From NCBI RefSeq assembly GCF_964340395.1, contig NC_135559.1:11744759-11808758 (forward strand): a stretch of DNA of 64,000 nucleotides, given 5' to 3'. The DNA comes from Glandiceps talaboti. Its lineage: Eukaryota; Hemichordata; Enteropneusta; Spengelidae. The position numbers and the translations under genes are program-made. Position 1 is the stretch's first letter, and every line of letters begins with the position of its first letter. The notes under the pieces are model-generated. The model was not told the origin of the DNA. It was given only the letters and a program-made list of their open reading frames with translations, and did no database searches. Shown here in pieces: positions 28,601-36,349 of this stretch.

Positions 28601-31600
28601 AAGGAAGAAAATTTGTTTCGTTAGTCTGTCGTGTTGCACTGTAAAAAATGGAAGGCCAATTAGTATTCAATTATGTTAATGACTCATTATCTATGCAGAA
28701 TATTTATTGCCTTCTTATTTTGCACTACATTGTTAGATATGGTTCATGTGCTAATCTGTTCAATATCATAGTTCAAATTCTCCAAGTAGGAAAAAAAAAT
28801 TTCTCAATGAAATCATGATTGAATGGATTGTTTCAGCTAGACAGCAAAATACCAGAATTTACAACATTTATTGAACATTTGAACGTTTACATGAAAATGT
28901 ATGATTCAAAGACTTTTAATTCCAAAAAAAATGACATTTGTTGCAGCTTGCACCAATATTTATTTTGATCATGTACTGTTCTCCTAATGGTATGTTTTCT
29001 CATTGCATATGAACAAAATGTGAGACGCCCTAAAATATGGAATATTTTGAATGGTATGCAGATTTACTTACCAATGTTTAGACAATCTGAATAATTTAAC
29101 CCAAAAACAACAGTTTGGTGGTTTGTGGTCATATTTCTAAATCAATGGAATTGGCACAATCCTGTGAGCATCTTCATGAGACCCATAACAAGTTTATTGA
29201 GTTTAAGTTACTTATTTGGCAGTTTGCAGCCTTGTTTTTGATCAACAACATTAACACTAAACTTGCCAGCATAACTGTAGCAATGAGAAGAGCATACCAT
29301 TGGAAAACTGTGGAATTCTTTATCTTCAAATGATGAAACTTTCACTCATAGTAAATTTGATGAAGATAAGACCATATTTTCACTAGAATGTTGAAGTGTG
29401 TCGAAAATCAAAGCTCAGGAATATTTTAATATTGAATTTTGATTTGATGGAAAAGAGTTACAAAAGTGATATTACAGAGTCAAATCAAATTGAAATTGAA
29501 GAATTCCACAGGATTTTTTATCTGCCTTGTTTTGATTTATTCATTGGATTTGTTTGAATTCTTTATTATTATTATCTCTGCTCACGTGATGACCAGTTTC
29601 TTTAGTGTCGTCAACTACATTGAAAGGTTAATAACTTGTCTACACAATTTACTAGTGGTGTAGTTATCACATGGAGAGAGATTTCATTTGTGATAGCCTG
29701 GCAACAGTTTGAATCAGATATTCAATTTTCAGTTCATGTGTACCCTGGAAGTCACTTGTACATAGCGCCCTCACAGGTCTTGCATACAGGCAAGCATTAT
29801 GATTACAGCGCCCTCAAGAGTTTTGTATGAGATGATCATTGATTTGCATAATTGAACCAGCTGGTTTATGATTTTCAAGTGCAGTACAGCTCTTGAAAAT
29901 TTAGGAAGAATTTTTTTTTACTCGTTCTGTTGTCAAATTATTACCAACTAGGTGCATAGATCTCATATTATTGACAATCATTAGTTCTTGCCTTGAATGG
30001 TGGTGACCGCTAGATAAATGTCCAAATTTTGATATGGGGATACATTCCATGATAAACTTGAATCTATAAACTGTTGCCAGGCTGTTTCATATGAAGTATG
30101 ACAGAACTGTATACATATCTATGAATTAGACTTTTAGCTCAAAAGATTTCAAAAAAACTGTTACCAACTATTTACTATTTTACTATTGCCCAAACAAGAA
30201 TCAAGATATGCAAATTTGAGACCAAATTTACTAAACTCATTTTGCTCCATCAGTGCTGGAAACGAGGGCGTTTTTTGATTCATAGTTTGTAACAGTTCAT
30301 TTGTGGCAGTTTTATGTGGATGTGCTACACGCTAAACATAAAACTTACAAACAAAAATGTTGGTGTAGACTTTAAAATGTAATTTTGTTTCTGCACCTCT
30401 TTGTCTGTCTCTCTGTCTGTCTCTCTGTCTGTCTGTCCGTCCGTCTGTCTTTTCCTTGGTTTCCCACTGTTCTTGTCTTGTGGGGGCTTTCCTTGTTTGA
30501 TGTATTTTTTTCCCTCTATCGTATAGCTACCAACTTTACATCCAATGCCAGTGATAGTGAAAGCACATGTAGTTACAGTAAGTGAGATTCGACCAAGTCA
30601 GCAGTCAATTCAGACCATAATTTCATTTTAATCCAGATAACAACTCCGCTAACAATGTAAAATCCACCTTTTGAGACAAATCCCCCATTTCAACATTTCA
30701 AGATTATTAATATTGCTAACATAGCAAAGTCATTCACATTTCTATAATTTGAATAATCCCAAAGGGTTTGTCAACTTTTCGCCTTCAGGGGACTAAAGTG
30801 TGTACAGACGTTTCTAATAAATGTCGCCCTCTAGTGACAAAGAGTTGACAAAAAATAACCCCCTGTAGTGGTCATTGTTAGTCATGATACATCTGCTCCA
30901 GGTGTAAATCAATTGATTTATTTTGTAAAACCGAATTTCATTGGCAGTAAATGAAACGCTAGTATGCATATACAATACCACATCACTAGAGGGCGCTATT
31001 TATAACGAAAGACTGGGCAGTTCATGATTTTAGTATTGTTTACGACATATACCAAATGTTGATTTTAACAATGTTTATTCACAACTTTGAAATATGTCAA
31101 ATTTGTTTTTTTGAAATCAAATGAATGTTCAAACATTTGTTGTGGAATCAGTCAGGGGCATGTTTTGTTAAACGAGGCATGAAGGCCACTTTCATTTTTG
31201 TGAATTTTTTTGAACAAAATGATCTATGTTATGTTGTATATGCCTTGAGTTTGTTTGTGCCCGTGCATAGTCATGTAATGTTTCACCATGCATGTAACTT
31301 TCCTCTTAAACACTATCTCATCACCGATATTTGCTTAGTAATTCCACCGATAAAATCACATGTTCACTATTATTTCAATGAACTAACATGAGTCCCTGTG
31401 ATAAATGTAATTTATAGTAAAGTAACACAGCTAAAGTGGCCATATGGATGAAATTTTTTATATTTATTTTTGATTTTTAATTCACTAATCAACTTTACTA
31501 TGCTTTCCTACTTGAAAAAAACAATGTGAAACAGCATAGAACAAGTCTGTGTTTGTAACTCAATAAATTTGACAAAGTTAAGAAGCATCTCAAAAGTTTG

Positions 31601-34600
31601 TACATTTAAAAAAAAAATTTTTTTGCAATACCATATTATGTTAATGACAAACATTTGACATTTTATCACCGTGTTTTTTTCAAATAGAAAAAAAAAACAT
31701 ACTGAAATTGTTTTTATCGATCGAAAATCTGATATAAATGTGCGAGTCTCAACCATATGATCACTTTATAGTTTCTCTGTCATTATTGGCAACATTATGC
31801 AATATACCGTAGTAACATTTACTATGTAAAGTTATTTATATTTGTAAACAGTTACAATTTGCTTTAAATTAAGTACAGAAATGAGAAAAACAGTACATGT
31901 ACTCAAAAGGGGGTGTTCTTGATGAAATCCTTGTTGTGAAATAGGCGCAGAACAGTGAAAGGGTTATCCTCAGAAAAGTTCATGCACTTCAACTTTGATG
32001 TACAACATATCAAAAGCGTGCTGTAGAAAAAGTGAAGAGATGATAAAAATGTGTGTCCATGTTTTGGGTTGTACCCTAGTATTAGTAATGAAACTATGAC
32101 TGCAGTGATGAGTTACCTTGTCTACCAGATTTATATGTGAGGATTTGACAAGAGGCTGTTTCTGAGCAGACAAAAGTGATACAATGTTACAGTATTTGAC
32201 TGTTTTGGATACAGAGAGTATAACTGATAATGAAATTGTTTCATTTTTATCACATTTTGATACAATGTTTTACTGATAATGAAATTGGTTACTTTCATTG
32301 TTTGCTACATATTGATACACTGTTGCAATACTTGATTTTTGCAAATCACTGTTTTTAAATATTTTGTCCATGTTTGTTTCAGTAACAGGCATGTTATTTT
32401 GCTTTCAAACCAACTTTGATTTCTTTGTGTTGAAGTTCAAGTGCATGAAAGTACAGTGTGTGATTATTGTATACCTGCTGCCTTTATCCTTTTTCCTACA
32501 ATTCTAAGTGAAATCTTCAAATCTTTAAATATATATATACATATACATCATCACTCTTTGCGTGTCATTTGTAACAAGTACTGTGATTGGTCAACAGGAG
32601 GTGTTGATGAACCAATCCTATCGTACGAGGCAATGGTACAGCAAGAAGGTAAGATGTTCCAATGTTTGGGAATGCAATTCATTTTGTAAAGTGTTTGAGG
32701 TGCAAAATACTTCGTCAGGTTTGATCCAAAGTCATCCGGATTTTGTGATCCCATTTATTTAACTCGCTTGCTGATGAACCAAACACTGTGATTGGTTGAT
32801 AAAACAGATGTGAAGTTTAAGGGAATGCCTGCATTCACCAATAGACTACTAGTGATACAAATTTCAACACAAGACCAATCTTAAAAATAACATTGAAAAC
32901 ATAAATGTCAACATTTTGTAACGTAAGGACTGTTGAATAACTGGACAATAAACTATGGCTTGACATGATGTAATAATCCCTAGTTCTATGAGATTGAGTT
33001 ATCTGTTATCTTGAGGATTAATTTGCCAGTGGATTTAGAGTTAATCCCATGGTTTTACTAAATGAGAAAAATAGCTGCAGTGATGAGCTACCTTGTCTAC
33101 CAGATTTATATGTGAGGATTTGACAAGAGGCTGTTTCTGAGCAGACAAAAGTGATACAATGTTACAGTATTTGACTACAATTTCCAAGTGGTTACATTTG
33201 TACTAATTTTAGACTTTCTTGATGTTTTCAATGACAATAGAATATTTACATTTTATGGAAGTTTCACCTATATTTTGATACAATGTTTCAACGTGTTTAC
33301 ATTTGTTCCTATATTTGATAAAATATCTCATCTTGATACAATATATCAATGACAACTTTCAATAAACATTGGCAGTGTTTATCTTGTTACATTATTTGAC
33401 AACATTTTGAAGTAAGTTGTCAATAATAACTATACCACAAGCCTGACACTTTTATTTTCCCTGAAAAACTAAGGATAGAAATGGTGACAGTTATGCATGC
33501 AAGCTATGAAAATAGTTAAATATACGATGGATTTATGAAGAATTGTAGTGCTGTTCTCCATGCTTATATGTACATCATGATATTTTTGTTTGCTTTTTTT
33601 CTTCAGCTTCTCATTACCAGAGACCAGTGATAATTCTGGGACCAATGAAAGACCGCATCAATGATGATTTGATATCAGAATACCCAGACAAATTTGGAAG
33701 CTGCGTTCCTCGTAAGTAGCTGTGTAATTCTCCTTCCACTTTGATATTATGTCAACAGTCATACATGATCAAAGTATAAAAGTAAAGAATCACATTTTTG
33801 AAAAAAGTTGTCATGATTTTCAAAACATCCAGACTCTTCAGGAGTGAGTAGAAGGGCTGGTTCCAATTAGGAGTAAAATTTATATGTGAAAAACAGTTAC
33901 CTCACGTGAGTTATAGAAAAGTTAGTCCACAACTTTGGAACTGTTCATAGTTTTACTCCAAGCTTTTTTCATACCATTAATTGAAAAATTATGGAAATGC
34001 ACTTTTTCTTTAACATCCTGACTGTACGAAAGTGTTTTGTCTATAATAGCTTGTAATTTAAACTATTAGAAAGCTTGATTTGGTAAAGACACAGAATCAT
34101 ACTCTTCTAATGATTACATTGGTCGTAAATACTTCTGATACACATACAAGTTTTGTAACTGCAGTGATGAGCTACCTTGTCTTCCAGACCAGATTGTGAG
34201 GATTTGACAAGAGGCTGTTTCTGAGCAGATGTTAAAAGCAAAGATGTAGAACAGTGGACTGGATGTACAGTAGATAAACTTTTGGATTCAAGCTAGGGAG
34301 TCAATGGAATGTAGGACAGTGGACTGACTGTACAATAGATACACTTTTGGATTCAAGCTAGGGAGTAAAAGCCAGTGTAAGGGTTAGGGTTAGGAATGTG
34401 AACATTATACCATAATTAGATACAACATATGATGAAAAATGAACTTGTTGTCCAACAAGTAATAGTTCTAACATGTTATTGGTTTGTTTTCCCACGCTCA
34501 GATACGACACGTTCCAGACGTCCATACGAAGTGGATTCACGAGACTACCATTTTGTGGAGTCACGGGAGGCAATGGAGAGAGACATTCAGAATCACTTGT

Positions 34601-36349
34601 TCATTGAAGCTGGCCAGTATAACGAGAATCTGTATGGTACGAGTGTAGCATCGGTTAGAGAAGTCGCAGAAAAGGTGAGAGTTTAAATAGATACGTCACG
34701 TGTTTGATCTCGACAAATTGTCACTTTACTAGAAAGATTTTGAATGTTTTCACACTAATGGGGTGTCCGATACAAGTTTTGAATCAAACACCACCACCAG
34801 AGGGCGCTGTTCAGTAAAAATCTGTATTTTATACTGAGAGTAAACCTTTAAGAGTTATTGACTTCTTTTACAAACTTCACACTTGTTGCAATTTAGGTGA
34901 ATTTATATGTTAAATTTGTCAAGAGTCATTCATATTTAGCCTTTTGAAAAAGATAAGTCACCGGTAACCATGGCAATGAAAAGAAAATGCAGTGATGAGC
35001 CTACTTATTGACCAGTAGTTACTCACAATGGTGAAAGTACAAGAGGATGTTTCTGACCATAATGATAAAAATACTTGCTTTAGAGAGTGCTATAAGTTCA
35101 TACTTCAATGGCATTGAACTTGGTATATAGAAGAGTGGACCGACGGTACAATGGCTACACATTTGTATTCAAGCTAGGGAGTTAGGAATAAGGCCAAGTT
35201 AGGGTAGGACTTGAGTTAAACACCCTAGCACATTGCTGGTTTGTATAATGTGCAATGAGTGGACACTGTTCTACGATGTACATGTGTTTCTGTGCAAATG
35301 TTACCAAGATGTCAAATTTGCAGTGTTAAAAAATAACTAAAAAGTGAAGAATGTGAATGTTGACAAATTTTACCTTTATTATTTTCCCGCCAATTATCAG
35401 CAAGGAAAACATTGCATTCTTGATGTGAGTGGTAACGCTATCAAACGACTTCAAGTTGCACAGTTGTATCCTGTGGCTATCTTCATCAAACCCAAGTCAG
35501 TAGAAGCCATCATGGAAATGAACAAAAGAATAACAGAAGAGCAAGCCAGAAAGACGTACGAGAGAGCACTGAAACTAGAACAAGAGTTTGCACCCTTTTT
35601 CACAGGTAAGTATTTGGATTACAGTAGAAATGATATAGGCTTGGTGTGTTTGACACAAAGATAGACACATATTAACTCCAACACACACAGCAGGGTTCTT
35701 TACCCAATCACATTGCGAAGGGGGGGGGGGGGGTGTAGGAGTTATGAAATTAGTGCAGTATTACAGTTCCAGGGTAGTGTATTCTGTAACATCTCTGGCG
35801 TTCCCACTGCAGAAAATAAAATGATGTACTCGCTATCTCACTTGATTTGATAAAGTAGTCATCTGAGACGAAGTATAACAACATGCATAATAAACAGCTT
35901 ACTGTGAATTGTGGTACAGTTTGATGACACCTTTGAAAGTCCCACTTATTGGCTGATATGAAGCCCTTAGAAGGTCCCCACTGATTTGCTGAAATGGTCC
36001 CCTAGAAGGTTCTCACTTTTTTGAACCACGGGTAACTATACTTTATATCTATAATCAATATCAATACAGACAACCAATCAGAGTGAACCTTTGCAAAGAC
36101 TTCAGTTTCCACCAGTACCTTTATTAACCTCTAGCTTTAAACATAACAGTCTCACTGGCCATGTAGAAGTACAGCATAGTGTGGAATTTCACTCATTCTG
36201 AAAATTCTGTCATTCCCTTTTTTTTTTTTTTTTACCTCACAGCTATTGTTCAAGGAGACACAGCAGATGAAGTCTACAAAGAGGTCAAAGAAGTGATTGG
36301 AAGAGAATCAACCCCAACCATCTGGGTCCCTGCCAAAGAGAAACTGTGA
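11356..36349 (+). CDS. dlg: Discs-large (DLG) MAGUK scaffold protein, C-terminal half: PDZ3-SH3-hook-GUK (gene-level entry, 12 exons)
   Basis: Membrane-associated guanylate kinase scaffold of cell junctions and synapses. It clusters membrane proteins through PDZ domains and uses an enzymatically inactive guanylate-kinase-like (GUK) domain as a protein-binding module. Exons joined in phase: 11356-11512, 13041-13143, 22161-22269, 24689-24865, 26655-26727, 27825-27924, 30527-30577 (cassette), 32598-32648, 33607-33711, 34502-34674, 35401-35605, 36243-36349. They give about 469 residues plus stop. Diagnostic stretches are [16 protein letters not shown] (PDZ3), [20 protein letters not shown] (SH3 start), [20 protein letters not shown] (GUK start) and the C-terminus IWVPAKEKL. 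All intron ends are GT..AG. The first exon starts in mid-codon, so the N-terminal part (L27 or leader, PDZ1, PDZ2) lies outside. Family identity is certain; orthology to a particular vertebrate DLG paralogue is not claimed. Confidence 0.97.
12047..12180 (+). mobile_element. 134-bp interspersed repeat (SINE-like), copy 1
   Basis: Begins AGTGCAGTATTACAGTTCCA, has CTCTGGCGTTCCCACTGCAG in the middle and ends GACGAAGTATAACAACATG. Nearly identical to 25232-25365 and 35752-35885; more diverged copies are at 13740-13870 and 23062-23200. No terminal inverted repeats and no coding capacity. The class is unknown; I could not identify a tRNA-like promoter head. Confidence 0.8.
12535..12556. repeat. Poly(C) tract, 22 bases
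   Basis: Uninterrupted C run. Similar runs of C or G occur at 4671-4680, 57120-57140 and 63480-63494, all in non-coding DNA. Confidence 0.95.
13041..13143 (+). CDS. dlg: DLG exon: second part of PDZ3
   Basis: Follows GCATACAG, ends GAAG|GTGAGT, phase 0 in and phase 1 out. Encodes [20 protein letters not shown], then [14 protein letters not shown]. It contains the PDZ alpha-B helix whose first residue is His (THEEAA), the class I ligand-selecting histidine also present in vertebrate DLG PDZ3. Confidence 0.97.
13387..13448. repeat. (GT)n microsatellite
   Basis: About 31 GT units shortly after the PDZ3 exon. Confidence 0.95.
13579..13643. repeat. (ATGT)n-(GT)n compound microsatellite
   Basis: About seven ATGT units followed by GT units. 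Confidence 0.95.
13740..13870 (+). mobile_element. 134-bp interspersed repeat, copy 2
   Basis: Same order of blocks as 12047-12180 with a few substitutions (ACATTTCTGGCGTTCCCACT, then GTAGTCATCTGAGACGAAGT). Same orientation as all other copies in the window. Confidence 0.8.
14291..14398 (-). mobile_element. Partial copy of the TAGGCC TIR element
   Basis: Shares CTAAGGCC, TGTGTGGTTCTGATTACGTT, AATTTTAAAATAGGTGG and TAGATTTTTTATT with the start of the element at 45238. Only this end is present. Confidence 0.6.
15487..16047 (+). repeat. Minisatellite, unit about 38 bp, roughly 14 copies
   Basis: The unit reads CTTATACCCCTAGCAGAGAC followed by a variable 18-nt part around ATGTTATGGTATAACCA. Some units carry a 4-8 bp insertion (CACAGAGA or CACATACAGAGA). 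The 15388-15753 reading frame through it is a product of repeat phase and I do not call it a gene. Confidence 0.9.
16345..16596 (-). CDS. DUF7869-like gene, last exon
   Basis: Follows TTTTGTAG on the - strand, enters in phase 0 and ends at TAG. Encodes [20 protein letters not shown], then [13 protein letters not shown], a Gln run and a basic end ARRKK. The KxxxLxxMYxxFIP pattern resembles the closing segment of DUF7869 proteins. Confidence 0.65.
   Translation of the reverse strand: MTIEGTAYPSENITPRALKPEKVKQLHEMYDRFIPDDKRLDFLPAPVHIYIIPPATETQQQQDPSAALGKQHMDALKMARRKK
16345..20345 (-). CDS. DUF7869-type transposase-like protein, five exons, large exon with two compensating frameshifts (gene-level entry)
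   Basis: Lies antisense inside a DLG intron. Exons on the - strand: 20345-20168, 19327-17962, 17786-17624, 16953-16771, 16596-16345, with GT/AG ends and matching phases (1, 2, 0, 0). Order: a Ser/acidic N-terminus; a Cys-rich module (CPVC, HCC, CQEC); the HKSDYCNTC motif; a coiled-coil-like charged segment; [34 protein letters not shown]; a basic C-terminus. The last three motifs resemble the DNxxxQNKN and GHTKFxPD signatures I remember from DUF7869 proteins, which are widespread in cnidarians and invertebrate deuterostomes and look like RNase H-fold transposase relatives. The function is unknown. HKSDYCNTC and the coiled coil (about 18565-18245) sit in a different frame from the parts before and after, and the two shifts cancel. 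That could be two small sequence errors, a decayed copy, or real shifts. Confidence 0.6.
16771..16953 (-). CDS. DUF7869-like gene, exon 4
   Basis: 61 codons, phase 0 at both ends, AG before and GTAATA after. Encodes [20 protein letters not shown] and, later, WKNITPQ. The ADW start matches the segment that follows the GHSKF motif in this family. Confidence 0.65.
17624..17786 (-). CDS. DUF7869-like gene, exon 3 (GHSKF motif)
   Basis: Follows TTATTTTCAG and ends AAAG|GTATTG; phase 2 in, 0 out. Encodes [20 protein letters not shown] followed by [18 protein letters not shown]. The GHSKFxPDW motif is the best family signature in the gene. Confidence 0.7.
17962..19327 (-). CDS. DUF7869-like gene, exon 2, with two compensating frame shifts
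   Basis: Starts after TTCATTCAG, ends GAAAG|GTTAGT. From 19327 to about 18570 one frame reads [20 protein letters not shown] through [14 protein letters not shown]. The conserved [12 protein letters not shown] and the following segment to NYVACF (about 18565 to 18245) are in another frame. From about 18245 the first frame resumes with [20 protein letters not shown] through DERCG and [12 protein letters not shown]. The exon length (1366) keeps the flanking phases correct, so the two shifts sum to zero. I tested a 65-nt GTAAGA..TTTAG intron at the second site and it does not restore the frame. Confidence 0.6.
20168..20345 (-). CDS. DUF7869-like gene, first coding exon
   Basis: ATG at 20345; 59 codons plus one base, then GTTG|GTAAGT. 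Encodes [20 protein letters not shown] and continues to [11 protein letters not shown]. The Ser/Thr/acidic composition suggests a disordered N-terminus. Chosen as first exon because the joint to 19327 keeps the frame (Asp codon split 1/2) and an ATG opens the frame. Confidence 0.55.
20960..21110. promoter_or_regulatory. Possible promoter region for the antisense gene
   Basis: A small CpG-rich patch (GAGCGAGGCGCGCGTCGTTT) followed by a perfect octamer ATTTGCAT (21074-21081), about 600-700 bp upstream of the first coding exon of the - strand gene. Position and composition only; there is no direct evidence of a start site. Confidence 0.25.
21181..21311. repeat. (TCTG)n-(TATG)n-(TG)n compound microsatellite
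   Basis: Preceded at about 21158 by GAACTGAGGTTCAGCATGCT and ATAGTCTG. Nearly the same sequence precedes the microsatellite at 60774, so the array appears to extend the 3' end of an interspersed element. Confidence 0.9.
22161..22269 (+). CDS. dlg: DLG exon: PDZ3-SH3 linker
   Basis: Follows TTCTTGTCAG, ends GTCAG|GTAAGA; phase 1 in, 2 out. Encodes [20 protein letters not shown], then [15 protein letters not shown]. The [16 protein letters not shown] segment is a hallmark of vertebrate-type DLG. Confidence 0.97.
22641..22997. mobile_element. TIR element, GGCCAAAAAA type, copy 1
   Basis: The left end TTTAGGCCAAAAAAATATAT, then CTGGTTCTGGTCAG; the right end CTGACCAGAACCAATTTTTT through a poly(T) run to GCCTTAAAG. 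The interior has CTAAAGTGGTGCGACGATGC and no coding capacity. A relative with the same interior word is at 58446-58801. Confidence 0.65.
23062..23200 (+). mobile_element. 134-bp interspersed repeat, copy 3 (diverged)
   Basis: Keeps TGCAGTACTGCAATTCCAG, ATTTCTCTGGCATTAATGCT, GATGTACTTGCTATCTCATT and GTGGTCATCTGAGG in the order of the other copies, with many transitions. It is the oldest-looking copy. Confidence 0.7.
24165..24480 (+). repeat. 52-bp minisatellite with CCAAT-box-like core, about 5 copies
   Basis: Unit GACCACAGTGAAGCTGATTG, then GTCAAAGTATTCATTAACTA and GTCATAGGGAAA. The last three units are almost identical; the first two are diverged. Each unit contains ATTGG (inverted CCAAT). 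It lies about 200 bp before the SH3 exon. Confidence 0.85.
24689..24865 (+). CDS. dlg: DLG exon: SH3 domain
   Basis: Follows CTATACAG, ends AGAAG|GTAAAT; phase 2 in, 2 out. Encodes [20 protein letters not shown] through [17 protein letters not shown] to GVIPSKRR. The ALYDY-type start, the WW pair and the PSKRR strand are those of MAGUK SH3 domains, which pair with GUK rather than bind proline-rich ligands in the classical way. Confidence 0.97.
25161..25214. repeat. (ATTC)n microsatellite
   Basis: About 13 ATTC units, directly upstream of a 134-bp repeat copy. Confidence 0.95.
25232..25365 (+). mobile_element. 134-bp interspersed repeat, copy 4
   Basis: Almost identical to the copy at 12047 (one visible change, AAACGATG for AAATGATG), which suggests recent spread. 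Confidence 0.85.
25571..25887. mobile_element. Interspersed repeat with internal hairpin, copy 1
   Basis: Paired with 26820-27150. Shared words in order: CCAATATTTTTCTT, CCAAGGAAAAT, GAGTGACCTAAGGGGCCC, TAGTGACAACCC, CAGCTGAATGA, ATACCATTGCCAGT, CAGCAGAACCAGT. GTGACCTAAGGG..TTGTCAC and the following GTGACAACCCTAAGGT can fold back on each other. Confidence 0.7.
26655..26727 (+). CDS. dlg: DLG exon: start of the hook region
   Basis: Follows TTTTTTCAG, ends GCAGG|GTAAGT; phase 2 in, 0 out. Encodes [20 protein letters not shown], then DKSR. The basic ERKERARLK helix is the conserved start of the MAGUK hook. Confidence 0.95.
26820..27150. mobile_element. Interspersed repeat with internal hairpin, copy 2
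   Basis: Same block order as 25571-25887 and the same orientation. The two copies flank the exon at 26655. Confidence 0.7.
27825..27924 (+). CDS. dlg: DLG exon: I3-like hook cassette (protein 4.1-binding type)
   Basis: Follows ATTTTCCAG, ends GAAC|GTGAGT; phase 0 in, 1 out. Encodes [20 protein letters not shown], then [13 protein letters not shown]. It matches the vertebrate DLG1 I3 insert ([17 protein letters not shown]), known to bind protein 4.1 and direct DLG to the membrane. Because its phases differ (0/1) it cannot be skipped without an alternative exon. Confidence 0.93.
28221..28561. mobile_element. Fold-back element (long inverted repeat), copy 1
   Basis: Left arm from GAGTGGTCATATGGATGAGG; right arm, its inverse, ends CCTCATCCATTTGGTCACTT. 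The arms are ~165 bp and meet at about 28371-28398 in GTTTGTTACTATATGTACAG / TAACAAAC. No coding capacity; the RNA or single strand would fold into one long hairpin. Other copies: 31432, 47064, 59676, 62864; fragments 48211 and 51087. Confidence 0.85.
30527..30577 (+). CDS. dlg: DLG exon: I2-like hook cassette (51 nt, symmetric)
   Basis: Follows TATCGTATAG, ends TTACA|GTAAGT; phase 1 in and 1 out. Encodes [16 protein letters not shown], equivalent to the [10 protein letters not shown] of vertebrate DLG1 insert I2. Skipping it leaves the frame intact, so it is a natural cassette exon. Confidence 0.88.
30810..31010. mobile_element. Possible short element bounded by GCCCTCTAGTGA inverted ends
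   Basis: GTCGCCCTCTAGTGACAAAG (about 30824) and its approximate inverse ATCACTAGAGGGCGCTATTT (about 30981) face each other across ~150 bp. Many AGGGCGCT ends occur elsewhere in the window. Confidence 0.4.
31432..31770. mobile_element. Fold-back element, copy 2 (diverged)
   Basis: Starts CTAAAGTGGCCATATGGATG, ends TCAACCATATGATCACTTTA. Internal words GTGAAACAGCAT and AAGTCTGTGTTTGTAACTCA match the other copies. Confidence 0.8.
32101..32200 (+). repeat. Interspersed repeat GCAGTGATGAG type, copy 1
   Basis: TGCAGTGATGAGTTACCTTG, then TCTACCAGATTTATATGTGA, GGATTTGACAAGAGGCTGTT, TCTGAGCAGACAAAAGTGAT and onward to GTTACAGTATTTGAC. An almost identical copy is at 33074-33175; shorter ones are at 34160-34229 and 34989-35060. 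Confidence 0.85.
32598..32648 (+). CDS. dlg: DLG exon: end of hook
   Basis: Follows GGTCAACAG, ends AGAAG|GTAAGA; phase 1 in and out. Encodes [16 protein letters not shown], matching the ILSYEPV..QE of DLG1. Joined directly to the I3 exon the junction codon is Arg, giving [13 protein letters not shown], like vertebrate PERGQEDLILSYE. Confidence 0.93.
33074..33175 (+). repeat. Interspersed repeat GCAGTGATGAG type, copy 2
   Basis: Near-identical over about 100 bp to 32101-32200, including CAAAAGTGATACAATGTTAC and AGTATTTGAC. Confidence 0.85.
33607..33711 (+). CDS. dlg: DLG exon: start of GUK domain
   Basis: Follows TTTCTTCAG, ends CCTC|GTAAGT; phase 1 in, 1 out. Encodes [20 protein letters not shown], then [14 protein letters not shown]. 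As in all MAGUKs the ATP P-loop is altered (LGPMKDR), so the domain is a non-enzymatic binding module. Confidence 0.97.
34160..34229 (+). repeat. Interspersed repeat GCAGTGATGAG type, copy 3
   Basis: TGCAGTGATGAGCTACCTTG to GGCTGTTTCTGAGCAGAT. It is followed at 34247-34370 by a tandem pair of a 60-70 bp unit (CAGTGGACTG..TTCAAGCTAGGGAGT) that recurs once near 35123-35180. Confidence 0.8.
34502..34674 (+). CDS. dlg: DLG exon: middle of GUK domain
   Basis: Follows CCACGCTCAG, ends GAAAAG|GTGAGA; phase 1 in, 0 out. Encodes [20 protein letters not shown] through [20 protein letters not shown]. It covers the GMP-binding-like lobe (TTR..RxYEVDGRDYHFV), used in MAGUKs to bind phosphoserine ligands. 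Confidence 0.97.
34989..35060 (+). repeat. Interspersed repeat GCAGTGATGAG type, copy 4 (diverged)
   Basis: GCAGTGATGAGCCTACTT..ACAAGAGGATGTTTCTGACC; clearly related to 32101-32200, but with substitutions and a diverged middle part. Confidence 0.65.
35401..35605 (+). CDS. dlg: DLG exon: GUK domain, second half
   Basis: Follows CCAATTATCAG, ends CACAG|GTAAGT; phase 0 in, 1 out. Encodes [20 protein letters not shown], later [20 protein letters not shown] and [12 protein letters not shown]. Very close to vertebrate DLG. Confidence 0.97.
35752..35885 (+). mobile_element. 134-bp interspersed repeat, copy 5
   Basis: Almost identical to the copies at 12047 and 25232 (TTGATTTGAT for TTGACTTGAT). 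It lies in the last DLG intron, after a run of about 14 G. Confidence 0.85.
36243..36349 (+). CDS. dlg: DLG last coding exon
   Basis: Follows a poly(T) tract and CCTCACAG; phase 1 in. Encodes [20 protein letters not shown], then [15 protein letters not shown] and TGA. The IWVPAKEKL end is that of vertebrate DLG proteins. An AATAAA starts 12 nt after the stop (36361-36366), which would give an unusually short 3' UTR if used. Confidence 0.97.
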
